Positions 27,465 to 36,100 of a stretch of DNA of 64,000 nt are shown here, piece by piece. The notes under the pieces are model-generated. The model worked only from the letters and a program-made list of their open reading frames with translations, searched no databases and was not told the DNA's origin. The position numbers were made by a program, and so were the translations under genes. Position 1 is the first letter of the stretch. Every line of letters starts with the position of its first letter. The DNA is taken from the NCBI GenBank assembly GCA_937877565.1, contig CALFJB010000109.1:1-64000 (forward strand), given 5' to 3'. This DNA comes from an uncultured Selenomonadales bacterium. Its GTDB lineage: Bacteria; Bacillota; Negativicutes; Selenomonadales; Selenomonadaceae.

Positions 27465-27797
27465 TTGAAAAACGGCGAACGGCTTTTTGAATGTCCCGTT
27501 GAGGCGGTATTAAGCATAATTGGCGGCAAGTACAAGCCTATAATTTTATATCACTTAATCGAAAAGACTTTAAGATTCGGCGAACTGAAAAAATTCCTGC
27601 CGCAAGCAACGCCAAAAATGCTTACTCAACAACTGCGCGAACTTGAGGCAGATGGTTTAATTCAGAGAAAAGTTTATGCGGTAGTTCCGCCGAAAACCGA
27701 ATACAGCTTAACCGAATTTGGAAAAACTTTGACGCCAATTTTAACAAATATTTGTAATTGGGGTCGTGAATATTTAAGCGATTTTATAAAAAAATAA
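27465..27797 (+). CDS. HxlR-family transcriptional regulator
   Basis: 110 residues. Begins with the family pattern CPVEAVLSIIGGKYKPIIL (about 8-26), including the N-terminal Cys often used for redox or aldehyde sensing, then a winged helix (ATPKMLTQQLRELEADGLI, about 45-63). The start is TTG with AAGGAAA upstream. It probably regulates the SRPBCC gene and possibly itself. A terminator follows directly. Confidence 0.88.
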   Translation: MKNGERLFECPVEAVLSIIGGKYKPIILYHLIEKTLRFGELKKFLPQATPKMLTQQLRELEADGLIQRKVYAVVPPKTEYSLTEFGKTLTPILTNICNWGREYLSDFIKK

Positions 27798-27799
27798 AG

Positions 27800-27825
27800 C
27801 CCGCAATTTAGCGGGTATTTTTTTT
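27800..27825 (+). terminator. Rho-independent terminator after the HxlR gene
   Basis: CCCGC/GCGGG stem with loop AATTTA and a T-rich tail. It ends only a few bases before the RBS of speB, so speB probably depends on read-through. Confidence 0.85.
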
Positions 27826-27837
27826 GGAGGAATTTTT

Positions 27838-28701
27838 ATGTTAAAAAATGTTGAAACTTTTTTAGGCTGTGACGCAGATTATAATGAATCTAAAATTGTG
27901 ATTTTCGGTGCGCCGTTCGATTCTACAACTTCCTACAGACCGGGTACACGTTTTGCAAGCCGCGTTATGAGGGCGGAGTCTTACGGCTTGGAAACTTACA
28001 GCCCGTATCAAAATTTAGACGTGACAGACTACAAAATTTTTGACGGCGGCGACTTGGAACTTTGTTTTGGCGATACAAATTTGGCGTTGGACGATATTAA
28101 AAATTTCGCAGGAAAAATTTTTGCCGATAAAAAAATTCCTGTAATGATTGGCGGCGAACACCTTGTAACTTTGGGAATGTTCAGAGCGGCAGTTGAAAAA
28201 TATCCTGAAATAAACGTGATACACTTCGACGCACATACAGACCTGCGCGACGATTATTTGGGCGCAAAACTTTCACACGCTACGGTAATTCGGCGAATTT
28301 ATGATATTATTGGCGACGGAAAAATTTTTCAGTTTGGAATAAGGAGCGGCGACCGTCCCGAGTTTGAATTTGCTAAAAATCATACCCGCTTACAAAAATT
28401 TAACTTCGACGGACTCGAAAAAGTCATTGCCGAAGTTGCAGATAAACCAATTTATTTAACGATTGATCTTGACGTTTTAGACCCGTCAGTTTTTCCCGGT
28501 ACAGGAACGCCGGAAGCGGGCGGCGTAACATTTTTAGAATTATTGAACGCCGCTTTAAAAGTCATTCAAGGCGGTAACGTTGTTGCAGTAGATTTATTGG
28601 AACTTTCGCCGCCTTACGACCCAAGCGGCTATTCAACTGCAACCGCTTTAAAAATTTTGCGCGAAATTATTTTGGCTCTGTCGGTAAAATCTCATTGCTG
28701 A
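27838..28701 (+). CDS. speB: Agmatinase
   Basis: 287-residue ureohydrolase. The manganese ligands are in GGEH (about 102-105), HFDAHTD (about 126-132) and TIDLDVLDPS (about 208-217). It hydrolyses agmatine to putrescine and urea, linking the decarboxylase at 24356 to spermidine synthase. The SD GGAGG is 7 bases upstream. Its 3' end overlaps the convergent glycosyltransferase gene by 35 bp. Confidence 0.9.
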   Translation: MLKNVETFLGCDADYNESKIVIFGAPFDSTTSYRPGTRFASRVMRAESYGLETYSPYQNLDVTDYKIFDGGDLELCFGDTNLALDDIKNFAGKIFADKKIPVMIGGEHLVTLGMFRAAVEKYPEINVIHFDAHTDLRDDYLGAKLSHATVIRRIYDIIGDGKIFQFGIRSGDRPEFEFAKNHTRLQKFNFDGLEKVIAEVADKPIYLTIDLDVLDPSVFPGTGTPEAGGVTFLELLNAALKVIQGGNVVAVDLLELSPPYDPSGYSTATALKILREIILALSVKSHC

Positions 28702-29803
28702 AAGAATTAACTTTGTATTTCGCCAAATTCATTTCTAAATCAGAAATTTTTTGCTGAAGTTGATTTTTTTCCTGCGTCATATTGTAGAGACAAAATCTTT
28801 GATACGCGGCAACCGTGAAAAAATATGCTGAAAACGGCAAATCCTCTTTCGATATTGCGTTTTCAAATTTCTTGCGAAATATTTCCTCAATTTGAAACGG
28901 CTGTAATTTTGAATTTTCAAAGAATGCTGTACAAATTATATTCATTCGTTCTTGAATGTGCCAATCCAGTATCATAAATCTATACTGCGGATTCTTTTGA
29001 AAAAATTCTACACGGCTTATAAAATCATCAAGATAATTTATAATCTGCATCAGCATTTCTATTATACGAAGTGGACGTTGCGGAATGTGCGAAAGTGAAT
29101 CTTTTCTGACACGGTAATAATAAAAGACGTTCGGCACGCGCACATAATTTTTTGCAAGAATTACACATTGAAAAGCAAAAAACATATCTTCCCAAACATC
29201 TATTTGAGGGAAGATAATTTTATTTTTTATGAGAAAATCGCGGCGAATAAGTTTGTTACAACCCCACCACAAAAAGCCGCGTTCGGTAAATTTTTTGACA
29301 CGCTTGCCAATATCTGAAGTTTCAAGCGTCGGCTTATTTACGTGGCAGGTTTTCTGAAAAGTTTCTTTTTTAATTTCGGTTTCGCCGTCTCTGAATGTGA
29401 AATAACTCGAACAATGAATAACTTCGGCGTCAGTTTCTTCAGCAATTTTAAAAAGCTCCTCAAGCGCAGTTGGAGTAATATAATCGTCGCTGTCAAGGAA
29501 AGTTACATATTTGCCACGCGCCATTTGAATACCGGTATTTTTAGGAACGGCAGACGCGCCAGAATTTTTCGTCAACGTTTTTATTTTCAATCTGCCTTTT
29601 AACTTCGGTAAAAATTTTTCAGCTTCGGTAACAGAATTGTCCGTGCTGCAGTCATTCACAACAACAACATCAAAATTTTGAAAAGTTTGATTTAAAATAC
29701 TTTCCAAGCACGCGCCAATATATTTTTCGGCGTTGTACATTGGAATAATCACGGTAACCGCCGGAGTTTTTTCTACTTCTTCATAAAAATTTTTATTAGC
29801 CAT
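28667..29803 (-). CDS. Family 2 glycosyltransferase (copy 1)
   Basis: 378 residues. TVIIPMYNAEKYIGACLESI (about 16-35), VVVNDCSTDNS (about 47-57) and FLDSDDYI (about 101-108, the DXD metal site) define a GT-A fold. A C-terminal coiled coil (about 342-362, EKNQLQQKISDLEMNLAKY) could support oligomerisation. It is a tandem paralog of the next gene and probably acts on surface polysaccharide; the sugar is unknown. No membrane segment is seen. Confidence 0.85.
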   Translation of the reverse strand: MANKNFYEEVEKTPAVTVIIPMYNAEKYIGACLESILNQTFQNFDVVVVNDCSTDNSVTEAEKFLPKLKGRLKIKTLTKNSGASAVPKNTGIQMARGKYVTFLDSDDYITPTALEELFKIAEETDAEVIHCSSYFTFRDGETEIKKETFQKTCHVNKPTLETSDIGKRVKKFTERGFLWWGCNKLIRRDFLIKNKIIFPQIDVWEDMFFAFQCVILAKNYVRVPNVFYYYRVRKDSLSHIPQRPLRIIEMLMQIINYLDDFISRVEFFQKNPQYRFMILDWHIQERMNIICTAFFENSKLQPFQIEEIFRKKFENAISKEDLPFSAYFFTVAAYQRFCLYNMTQEKNQLQQKISDLEMNLAKYKVNSFSNEILPTEPK

Positions 29804-29827
29804 AATTTTTCCACCAAATATAAAAAA

Positions 29828-30907
29828 TTAATTCGACTGCGCCAACTGATTTTCTAAATCTGAAATTTTTTGGTTAAGTTGTTTTTTTTCATTTACCATT
29901 TGACGAATATAACAACCTTGATAACCGGCAACAGTAAATAAATATGACACAAAGGGCATAACGTCTTTTGGAAATTCAGCAGCCATTTCATCAGTAAAAA
30001 GTTGTTTGACAAAATAAGGCTCGACTTTATCGCGCACGTACATTGCGTTAAAAAGTACAGTCATTCTTTCTTGAATGTGCCAATCAAGTAACATAAACCT
30101 ATAGTACGGATTTTTCTTGAAAAAGTCCACGCGCTCCATAAATTTATCAAGGCAATTTACAACATTAACCAAAGTTTTCATAATGGTAGCCGGAGTTTTT
30201 GGAATGTGCGAAAGTGAATCATTTCTAAGACGATAATAATAAAAAATGTTCGGCACGCGCACATAATTTTTTGCAAGGATTATACATTGAAAAGCAAAAA
30301 CCATATCTTCCCAAACTTTACTTGTCGGGAATTGGATTTTATTTTTTATGAGAAAATCACGGCGAATAAGTTTGTTACAACCCCACCACAAAAAGCCCAA
30401 TTCGGTAAATTTTTTGACGCGTTCGCCAATATCTAAAGGTTCAAGCGTCGGATTGTCTACAAAATCTTTTTTCTGAAAAGTTTTAGTTTCAATTTCATTT
30501 TCGCCGTCCTTGAACGTGAAATAATGCGAACAATGAATAATTTCAGCGTCAGTTTCTTCAGCAATTTTAAAAAGCTCCTCAAGCGCAGTTGGAGTAATAT
30601 AATCGTCGCTGTCAAGGAAAGTTACATATTTGCCACGCGCCATTTGAATACCGGTATTTTTGGGAAGTGCAGACGTTCCGGAATTTTTTGGCAACGTTTT
30701 TATTTTCAATCTGCCTTCAAACTTCGGCAAAAATTTTTGAACTTCGACAACTGAATTATCTTTGCTGCAGTCATTCACAACAAGGACATCAAAATTTTGG
30801 AAAGTTTGATTGACTAAACTTTGCAGACATTCGCCAATATATTTTTCGGCGTTGTACATTGGAATTATCACGGTAACTTCCGGATTAAATGAAGGAGCTT
30901 TTGCCAT
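29828..30907 (-). CDS. Family 2 glycosyltransferase (copy 2)
   Basis: 359 residues with the same GT-A motifs as its neighbour: TVIIPMYNAEKYIGECLQSL, VVNDCSKDNS and FLDSDDYI, and a similar C-terminal coiled coil. It is about 24 bp upstream of copy 1 and 9 bp from the LCP gene, so the three are probably co-transcribed. An internal block is identical in DNA to copy 1 (30546-30661 against 29427-29542) while the flanks differ. Confidence 0.85.
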   Translation of the reverse strand: MAKAPSFNPEVTVIIPMYNAEKYIGECLQSLVNQTFQNFDVLVVNDCSKDNSVVEVQKFLPKFEGRLKIKTLPKNSGTSALPKNTGIQMARGKYVTFLDSDDYITPTALEELFKIAEETDAEIIHCSHYFTFKDGENEIETKTFQKKDFVDNPTLEPLDIGERVKKFTELGFLWWGCNKLIRRDFLIKNKIQFPTSKVWEDMVFAFQCIILAKNYVRVPNIFYYYRLRNDSLSHIPKTPATIMKTLVNVVNCLDKFMERVDFFKKNPYYRFMLLDWHIQERMTVLFNAMYVRDKVEPYFVKQLFTDEMAAEFPKDVMPFVSYLFTVAGYQGCYIRQMVNEKKQLNQKISDLENQLAQSN

Positions 30908-30916
30908 AAAAATTTT

Positions 30917-32407
30917 CTACCTTTCTTTGTAAGTGTCGCCATCGCGCGTCGGCACATCATCATAATAATCATAATCAGGAATTCTTATATTTTCAACCGG
31001 CGGGGAATATTCAGCGTAAGTTGGACGGCTCGGAGTGTAAACTTCTTCGTCGTAAGTTGAATATCTTGAATTTGCATCTTCATCATAAGTTGGAGGATTT
31101 GAATTTGTATCTTCATCGTAGGTTGAATAATTTGAATTTGTATCTTCGTTATAGGTTGAATAATTTGAATTTGTATCTTCGTTGTAGGTTGAACGGCTGG
31201 AATTTAAATCCTCATTGTAGGTTGAATAACTTGAATTTGTATCTTCGTTGTAAGTTGAACGGCTTGAATTTGTATCCTCATTGTAAGTTGAGTGATTTGA
31301 AATTTTTTCGTCGTTGCGACCGGAATTATTTTCATTGCTGTAAGTTGAACGCGGAGAAATATTTTCTTCGTCGTTCGGGCGATAGGAATTTCTGACATTT
31401 GAGGGGATGGATTCGCTATACTCGTTGGCAATTTTTTTAACGCGGCTTTTCAATCTTGAATCGACATTGACGCCAAGTCCGGTTGCCATTGCGTATTGCA
31501 ATTCTTCAATATCGGGAATCCAATAACTAATATCTTCAATGTAAAGCGGGTAACCAGGAACCATATCAGTTTCAAGTCCGTGTTGTTGAGCAGATTTTAA
31601 AGAGCCTGCAAGCTCCATAAGTTGGCGCGTCGTCATATCAGTATCAACCGCGTCAACAACTTCGCGCAGGACTGCCGGAATACGCGGAATAAATGAAGGC
31701 GACATAACTTTTTCCATACAAGCCGCCATAAATTTTTGCTGACGTTTAATCCTGCCAATATCGCCTTCAGAATCACGATAACGCACGTAAGTTACAGCCG
31801 TTTTGCCGTCCATATGTTGAACGCCGGGATAAAGATTTATCACTAAGCCGCCGTTATCGTCCCAAGGGTCTTCGTAGCGCATACGCTTTTCAACGTCAAT
31901 ATCAATCCCGCCAATGGCGTCGATAATTTTTACAAAGCTGTTTACATCAACAATAACGTAATGGTCAATGTTAATACCGAGAAAATTTTCTACAGTCCTT
32001 TCAGCCAAAGGTTCGCCGCCGTATGCAAACGCCGCGTTAATTTTGTCGTAGCCGTAGCCGTAAATTCTAACGCGCGTATCACGCGGAACAGATAGGAGCG
32101 ACGCCGAATCCAATTTAGGGTCAATCGTTGCAACCATCATTGTATCAGAGCGTCCCGCGTCGTCGTGGCGAACGTCAACGCCCATTATTAAAACCGTCGT
32201 CTTATCGTGCGCCTTTATTAATTCGGTGTCGAAATTAATTCTATCAATTTGCTGAATTGGATCTTTTTTTAAATCCAAGTCGAACAAACCGGACGACGCC
32301 AATAATGCACCGGCAGCGGCGGATGCAAAAAAACATAACGCCAAAAGTATTGCGGGCAAAATTCGGCGTTTCTTTTTTTCCGGACGCGGCGAATTTTCGT
32401 TTTCCAA
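30917..32407 (-). CDS. LytR-CpsA-Psr (LCP) family ligase with repetitive C-terminal tail
   Basis: 496 residues. A basic N-terminus and one membrane helix (about 15-38) lead to the extracytoplasmic LCP domain: VLIMGVDVRHDDAGRSDTMM (about 72-91), VPRDTRV (about 108-114) and RYRDSEGDIGRIKRQQ (about 198-213) bind the polyprenyl phosphate. LCP enzymes attach glycopolymers to the cell wall. From about 355 the tail is made of an 11-residue repeat (type STYNEDTNSSR) and ends with acidic, Tyr-rich sequence. Location next to two glycosyltransferases fits surface glycan assembly. Confidence 0.88.
   Translation of the reverse strand: MENENSPRPEKKKRRILPAILLALCFFASAAAGALLASSGLFDLDLKKDPIQQIDRINFDTELIKAHDKTTVLIMGVDVRHDDAGRSDTMMVATIDPKLDSASLLSVPRDTRVRIYGYGYDKINAAFAYGGEPLAERTVENFLGINIDHYVIVDVNSFVKIIDAIGGIDIDVEKRMRYEDPWDDNGGLVINLYPGVQHMDGKTAVTYVRYRDSEGDIGRIKRQQKFMAACMEKVMSPSFIPRIPAVLREVVDAVDTDMTTRQLMELAGSLKSAQQHGLETDMVPGYPLYIEDISYWIPDIEELQYAMATGLGVNVDSRLKSRVKKIANEYSESIPSNVRNSYRPNDEENISPRSTYSNENNSGRNDEKISNHSTYNEDTNSSRSTYNEDTNSSYSTYNEDLNSSRSTYNEDTNSNYSTYNEDTNSNYSTYDEDTNSNPPTYDEDANSRYSTYDEEVYTPSRPTYAEYSPPVENIRIPDYDYYDDVPTRDGDTYKER
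31015..31340 (-). repeat. In-frame 33-bp tandem repeat in the LCP gene
   Basis: Eight to nine imperfect units encode STYNEDTNSSR-like 11-residue blocks; variants include STYNEDTNSNY and PTYDEDANSRY. The period is 33 bp, so changes in copy number keep the frame. Confidence 0.75.
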
Positions 32408-32484
32408 AACATTCTCTCCCTGTAAAAATTATTTTTGATACAAGCTTCAAGCAGTGATTATTGACAATTTATTTTAAGCAAAAA

Positions 32485-33693
32485 TTATTTTTTTATGCAA
32501 GCCTCAAGCGCGGCTTTATTTTCATTGACGATTTTATTTGTGGTATTGACTTCTGCGGCGTGGCGAATTTCTTTCAAAGCGTCTTGATATTTTTTCTGCC
32601 GGAAATAGGCAAGTGCAATTTGATTATGAGCGTCAACGAATCTATCTTCAATTTCCAACGAGCTACGAAAATCTTTTACGGCGTCCTTGTACTTTTTCAG
32701 TTGCAGGTAAACATTTCCGCGATTGTAATAGCCGAGTTTGGATTTTGGCTGAAGTTGTAAATATCTGTCATAAGTTTTCAGCGCGTCTTTGGGACGATTT
32801 AATTTTTCCTGCGTAAGAGCCAAATTAAAAATTGCCTCTGAAAGTTCGGGATTAATTTCAATGGCGGTTTTAAAATCTGCATGTGCATTCCAATAATCTT
32901 GACGCAAGAAATAAACTAAGCCGCGATAAACATAATTTGCGGAAGTGTCAAAGTCTTTATCAATAATTGAATTTGCGTATTCAAGGGAAGCGTCGCTTGC
33001 GTCGGGAAGTTGCGCCTGTTGCCAAAGATTTAAAATATCTTGCCCGTACTGTTTGCCGGGAACAGCCCAAACGCCATTTAAGCCCGTCCAATTTTGAATT
33101 TTGCCGAAAATTTGCGGGCGAAATTTTTGTATCAGTTCATAACGTGGATCAATTATAGCAATTTTTGGCGGTCTTGTAGTTGCGTAAGAAAGCAAATGTT
33201 GAATGTGCGCACGAACTCCAAGTTGAGGTGTTGGAAAAAACGCGCCTTTGACGCCGCCGCCGGTCGTACCTAAGCCGCAATAATTATTTTGTTCGGGTAT
33301 AACGTCGCCGCCGTAATTCCAAGTACCGGTTTCTTTAATCGCCTGACAAATGGCAACGTCGGGGCGAATACCTTCAAGTTCCGCCTCTTCGTAGTAAAAA
33401 CTTACCAATTCTTCAACCGTGCAATTTATTTTCGGTGCGGCGTTACGTTTTTTTATGAAGTTTACCATTTGTCCTTGATTAGCTACAGCGTCTCCAAAAA
33501 TTGTAACGTCATCGGGACTTTCGCGCAGGACTGAAAGTGGCGTATCTTTTGAGCCCGCGTCAATAAATTCTGTAGTTTTGAGCAGTTTTTTATTGAATTT
33601 AATTTTTTCGGTTTTAACTTTCGCCGCCGAAGTACAACCGACAGTAAAAAAAATTAACATCATTGCCAAACATAAACTAAAAATTTTTTTCAT
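32485..33693 (-). CDS. Lipoprotein with glucosaminidase domain and TPR repeats
   Basis: 402 residues from the ATG at 33693 (GGAGG five bases upstream). A lipoprotein signal peptide ends in FTVGC (Cys20). The middle (about 80-225) is a glucosaminidase-like lysozyme domain, with VAICQAIKETGTWNYGG and NYCGLGTTGGG, expected to cut peptidoglycan glycan strands. From about 250 at least four TPR units follow (for example ALKTYDRYLQLQPKSKLGYY). It sits at the outer face of the cytoplasmic membrane or in the outer membrane if the cell is a diderm. Confidence 0.8.
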   Translation of the reverse strand: MKKIFSLCLAMMLIFFTVGCTSAAKVKTEKIKFNKKLLKTTEFIDAGSKDTPLSVLRESPDDVTIFGDAVANQGQMVNFIKKRNAAPKINCTVEELVSFYYEEAELEGIRPDVAICQAIKETGTWNYGGDVIPEQNNYCGLGTTGGGVKGAFFPTPQLGVRAHIQHLLSYATTRPPKIAIIDPRYELIQKFRPQIFGKIQNWTGLNGVWAVPGKQYGQDILNLWQQAQLPDASDASLEYANSIIDKDFDTSANYVYRGLVYFLRQDYWNAHADFKTAIEINPELSEAIFNLALTQEKLNRPKDALKTYDRYLQLQPKSKLGYYNRGNVYLQLKKYKDAVKDFRSSLEIEDRFVDAHNQIALAYFRQKKYQDALKEIRHAAEVNTTNKIVNENKAALEACIKK

Positions 33694-33707
33694 GATAACC
33701 TCCAAAT

Positions 33708-33750
33708 ATTTTAGGTGTTAGGTGTTAGCGGTTAGGTTTTAGGGAATAAA
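33708..33750. repeat. TAGGTGTTAG-type short repeat tract
   Basis: TTTTAGGTGTTAGGTGTTAG followed by CGGTTAGGTTTTAGGG. It matches the tracts at 9108 and 14514. The 365-bp gap between the glucosaminidase and rpiB-like genes holds this tract, element E and no gene. Confidence 0.55.
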
Positions 33751-33776
33751 CAATTAACATTTGTTTGGCGCGTCAT

Positions 33777-33923
33777 AGTTTTCAGATAGAGCTAGGAAGT
33801 TGAAGTTACGGAAGATTAGGATAGAGGGGAAGATTAGGAATTGGGAAGACCCGAGAAAACCTGACGCGCCTTTAGAGCACTTTCTTTTGGTACTTTTCTT
33901 TTTGCTCCGGAAAAGAAAAGTAC
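33777..33923 (-). repeat. Dispersed intergenic element, second subtype (copy E)
   Basis: On the minus strand: a GTACTTTTCTTTTCC/GGAAAAGAAAAGTAC-like arm, CAAAAGAAAG, then a long-range stem GGCGCGTCA...TGACGCGCC extended by GTTTTC/GAAAAC and enclosing about 60 bases. The first arm is the same as in copies D and F; the inner part is unique. Confidence 0.6.
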
Positions 33924-34058
33924 ATTTAATTTAAAATAAAAAATTTTAACCAAATAAAGTACACTTCAAAATAAAAATTTGCAGAAAATTTTTACAGGAA
34001 AATTTTTTTGTGCATAGAATTACAAAAATAAAATTTCAACCTTAAGGGGGAAAATCCT

Positions 34059-34520
34059 ATGAAAATTGCAATGGCGAACGACCACGCCGGTACAAAACTC
34101 AAAAACGAAATTAAAGCGTACCTTGAAAGTCAAGGACACGAAGTAAAAGACTTCGGTACTTACGACGAGGAAGGCTGCGATCTTTCAGATTTCGTATATC
34201 CTGCCGCGCTTGCAGTTGCAAAAGGCGAATGTGAACGCGGAATTTTCGTTGACGGCGTAGGTTATGGCAGTGCCTTAATCGCCAATAAAATTTATGGAAT
34301 TTACGCGGCAGTTTGTCAAGACCCGTTCTGCGCTCAACTTTCACGCGAACATACAGATTCCAACGTGCTTTGCATTGGCGGGAAGATTATCGGTAGTGCC
34401 ATTGCTATGGAAATTGTAAAAACGTGGATGAAGACTGACGCTTTGACGGCTGAAAAATATCGTCGCCGCGTCCAAAAAGTTGCTGACATTAACAATAAAC
34501 ATTGCGTACCAGTGAAATAA
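34059..34520 (+). CDS. RpiB/LacA/LacB-family sugar-phosphate isomerase-like protein
   Basis: 153 residues. MANDHAGTKLK (about 4-14) is the family start, equivalent to the phosphate- and sugar-binding loop. The next signature is GIFVDGVGYGSALIANKIYG (about 66-85): where RpiB has the catalytic Cys (in GxxxCGTG), this protein has Asp. HTDSNVLCIGG follows. It is probably an isomerase of a subgroup with another substrate, or not an isomerase. It is a single gene with a strong AAGGGGG site and its own terminator. Confidence 0.8.
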   Translation: MKIAMANDHAGTKLKNEIKAYLESQGHEVKDFGTYDEEGCDLSDFVYPAALAVAKGECERGIFVDGVGYGSALIANKIYGIYAAVCQDPFCAQLSREHTDSNVLCIGGKIIGSAIAMEIVKTWMKTDALTAEKYRRRVQKVADINNKHCVPVK

Positions 34521-34566
34521 ATTGTAGCAGAATATTTTTTTGTGTCAATTAATAAAATAAAAATTA

Positions 34567-34596
34567 CCCCGCTAAATTCGGCGGGGATTTTTCTTT
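34567..34596 (+). terminator. Terminator of the RpiB-like gene, possibly bidirectional
   Basis: CCCCGC/GCGGGG stem with an 8-base loop, followed by ATTTTTCTTTT. The other side is A-rich, so it may also end leftward transcripts coming from 34632. Confidence 0.8.
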
Positions 34597-34631
34597 TAAA
34601 TATTTTTTGATTGGCGGAAAATCAACGGCAA

Positions 34632-34883
34632 TTATTTTCCTTGCTCCTCAATGGAATATTCCTCAAGCGCGGCGTCAATTTCTTCAAGTTCTTCATCAGT
34701 GAGAGAGTAAACAATATCGCTAAAATCGTCCGCCAATTTCAATGCTCCTTGTTCAATGCAACGAATTTGCAAAGCGTCTTTTTCTTCGTCAAGGTTTTGA
34801 TGCTTTTCAATCATATAATCAAGATTTTCAAGCATATCAACAAGATTTTCAAGTTTTGTTTGAAGTATGGAAGTATCAGACAT
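34632..34883 (-). CDS. Small acidic helical protein of the dynamin cluster
   Basis: 83 residues, not recognised. It is almost all helix, with a heptad-like N-terminus (LQTKLENLVDMLENLDYMIE, about 7-26) and an acidic C-terminus (LTDEELEEIDAALEEY). Last gene of the leftward run that begins with the XRE regulator and the dynamin-like GTPase; 17 bp from the preceding gene with a GGAGC-type site. It may be an adaptor or a regulator of the cluster. Confidence 0.6.
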   Translation of the reverse strand: MSDTSILQTKLENLVDMLENLDYMIEKHQNLDEEKDALQIRCIEQGALKLADDFSDIVYSLTDEELEEIDAALEEYSIEEQGK

Positions 34884-34900
34884 AAAATCAGCTCCTTAAA

Positions 34901-35575
34901 CTAAATGAAAATTACAGTATCGCCAACTGAAAAATTTTGCGTGCGAATTAAATTATTTTTAAAGTCGGTAACTTCAATGTAGCAAATACTTTGGGCGGCA
35001 ACTTTGTCCGTTCTTGTACAGTAATTATCGAAAACTGCGCGAACCACGCCTTCAAAACTTGAAACTTTCAATTTGTCGCCTATCGCAATGTAACCATCAT
35101 TTAAATATAATCTCATATGTTGCCCGGCAACGCCTGCTATTTCGGCTTTACCGTGAGTACTTTTAACTTTTTTTAGCGAAGGCGGCGCGGTTGATTTAAT
35201 AATTGGCGGCTTTTTAATTTCCAGATTGTTTAACATTTGATTAGCGACAATCAAGCGCATTAATTCTTCCAACGATGAAAGATTTTTGCCGATAATAGAA
35301 TTATTTTTTGATTCGGCGGCGATACTTTTTTCAATGGCGGAAATTTTGGGCGATAAAATATCATCCAACATTATTTTCAGAGACGCCAAAGAATTTTCTA
35401 TATTATCGAAGTAAAGGCGATGATTAAGTTTTTGCCCGTCAATCGATTCTTGAAGTTGCTGAAAACGCACATTAATATTTTTAATGTCAGTGCGAAGGCT
35501 TTGAACTTCTTGCCGCAATTTATTTAATTCTTCAGTAGAAATATTTAAATCTTTTTTGTCATCTTGCAAAGTCAA
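34901..35575 (-). CDS. Coiled-coil protein with C-terminal beta domain (paralog 1)
   Basis: 224 residues, not recognised. Residues about 12-105 form a coiled coil (ELNKLRQEVQSLRTDIKNIN); then comes LEELMRLIVANQMLNNLEIK, a segment shared almost exactly with the next protein. The last 85 residues are strand-rich (IGDKLKVSSFEGVVRAVFD, ICYIEVTDFKNN) and look like a small beta-barrel or PilZ-like module. No signal peptide or TM. Its gene abuts paralog 2. Confidence 0.6.
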   Translation of the reverse strand: MTLQDDKKDLNISTEELNKLRQEVQSLRTDIKNINVRFQQLQESIDGQKLNHRLYFDNIENSLASLKIMLDDILSPKISAIEKSIAAESKNNSIIGKNLSSLEELMRLIVANQMLNNLEIKKPPIIKSTAPPSLKKVKSTHGKAEIAGVAGQHMRLYLNDGYIAIGDKLKVSSFEGVVRAVFDNYCTRTDKVAAQSICYIEVTDFKNNLIRTQNFSVGDTVIFI

Positions 35576-36091
35576 TCACTCCAAAATATAACTTTCGATA
35601 ATGTCATCTTTTTTTAATTCATCAGTACCGATTCCCGAAAGTTGAACTCTAAAATAACCTGTATACACTGACGGCACTTCATCAGCAGCATCACTCAAAT
35701 ACTGAAGTTTAATAATTGAAGTGCTGAAAAGTTTTTTACTCCTGCGCAATATTCTAATTTTTGATTCTTTGTAAATTGTACCGTCGACCATTTCAGCCCA
35801 AATCCAAGTATTAGAGAGATGATAAATTTTAGCGTGTCCTTGAATAATTTCTTTCGGTGAAGTTGGCGCAGAATCATAAATATTTTTTAAGAAACCGAGA
35901 GCAGAAATTTTTTCGGCAGATTTTTTAGGCGTCGGCTTTTTAATTTCCAGATTGTTTAACATTTGGTTGGCAACTAAAAGGCGGAGTAATTCCTCAATCG
36001 CCGAAAGATTTTCATTGATTGAAGAAATTTCCGCCTTTAAGCCTTGAATATCCGCACGAAGAATTTTTAATTCTTGTTCGATATTTGACAC
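35576..36091 (-). CDS. Coiled-coil protein with C-terminal beta domain (paralog 2)
   Basis: 171 residues. A shorter coiled coil (about 3-38) precedes IEELLRLLVANQMLNNLEIK (about 32-51), nearly the same as in paralog 1, then a strand-rich C-terminus (TWIWAEMVDGTIYKESKIRI) resembling the one in paralog 1. A block of about 33 bases is identical in DNA between the two. The pair might form a hetero-oligomer associated with the GTPase. Function unknown. Confidence 0.6.
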   Translation of the reverse strand: MSNIEQELKILRADIQGLKAEISSINENLSAIEELLRLLVANQMLNNLEIKKPTPKKSAEKISALGFLKNIYDSAPTSPKEIIQGHAKIYHLSNTWIWAEMVDGTIYKESKIRILRRSKKLFSTSIIKLQYLSDAADEVPSVYTGYFRVQLSGIGTDELKKDDIIESYILE

Positions 36092-36100
36092 GGCTACACC

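Noticed and set aside
31015..31340. CRISPR-like array
   Set aside because: The 33-bp units are directly adjacent without spacers and encode a protein repeat.
33694..34058. Small RNA gene in the gap before the RpiB-like gene
   Set aside because: The only structure found belongs to the repeat element; no promoter and terminator pair could be placed.
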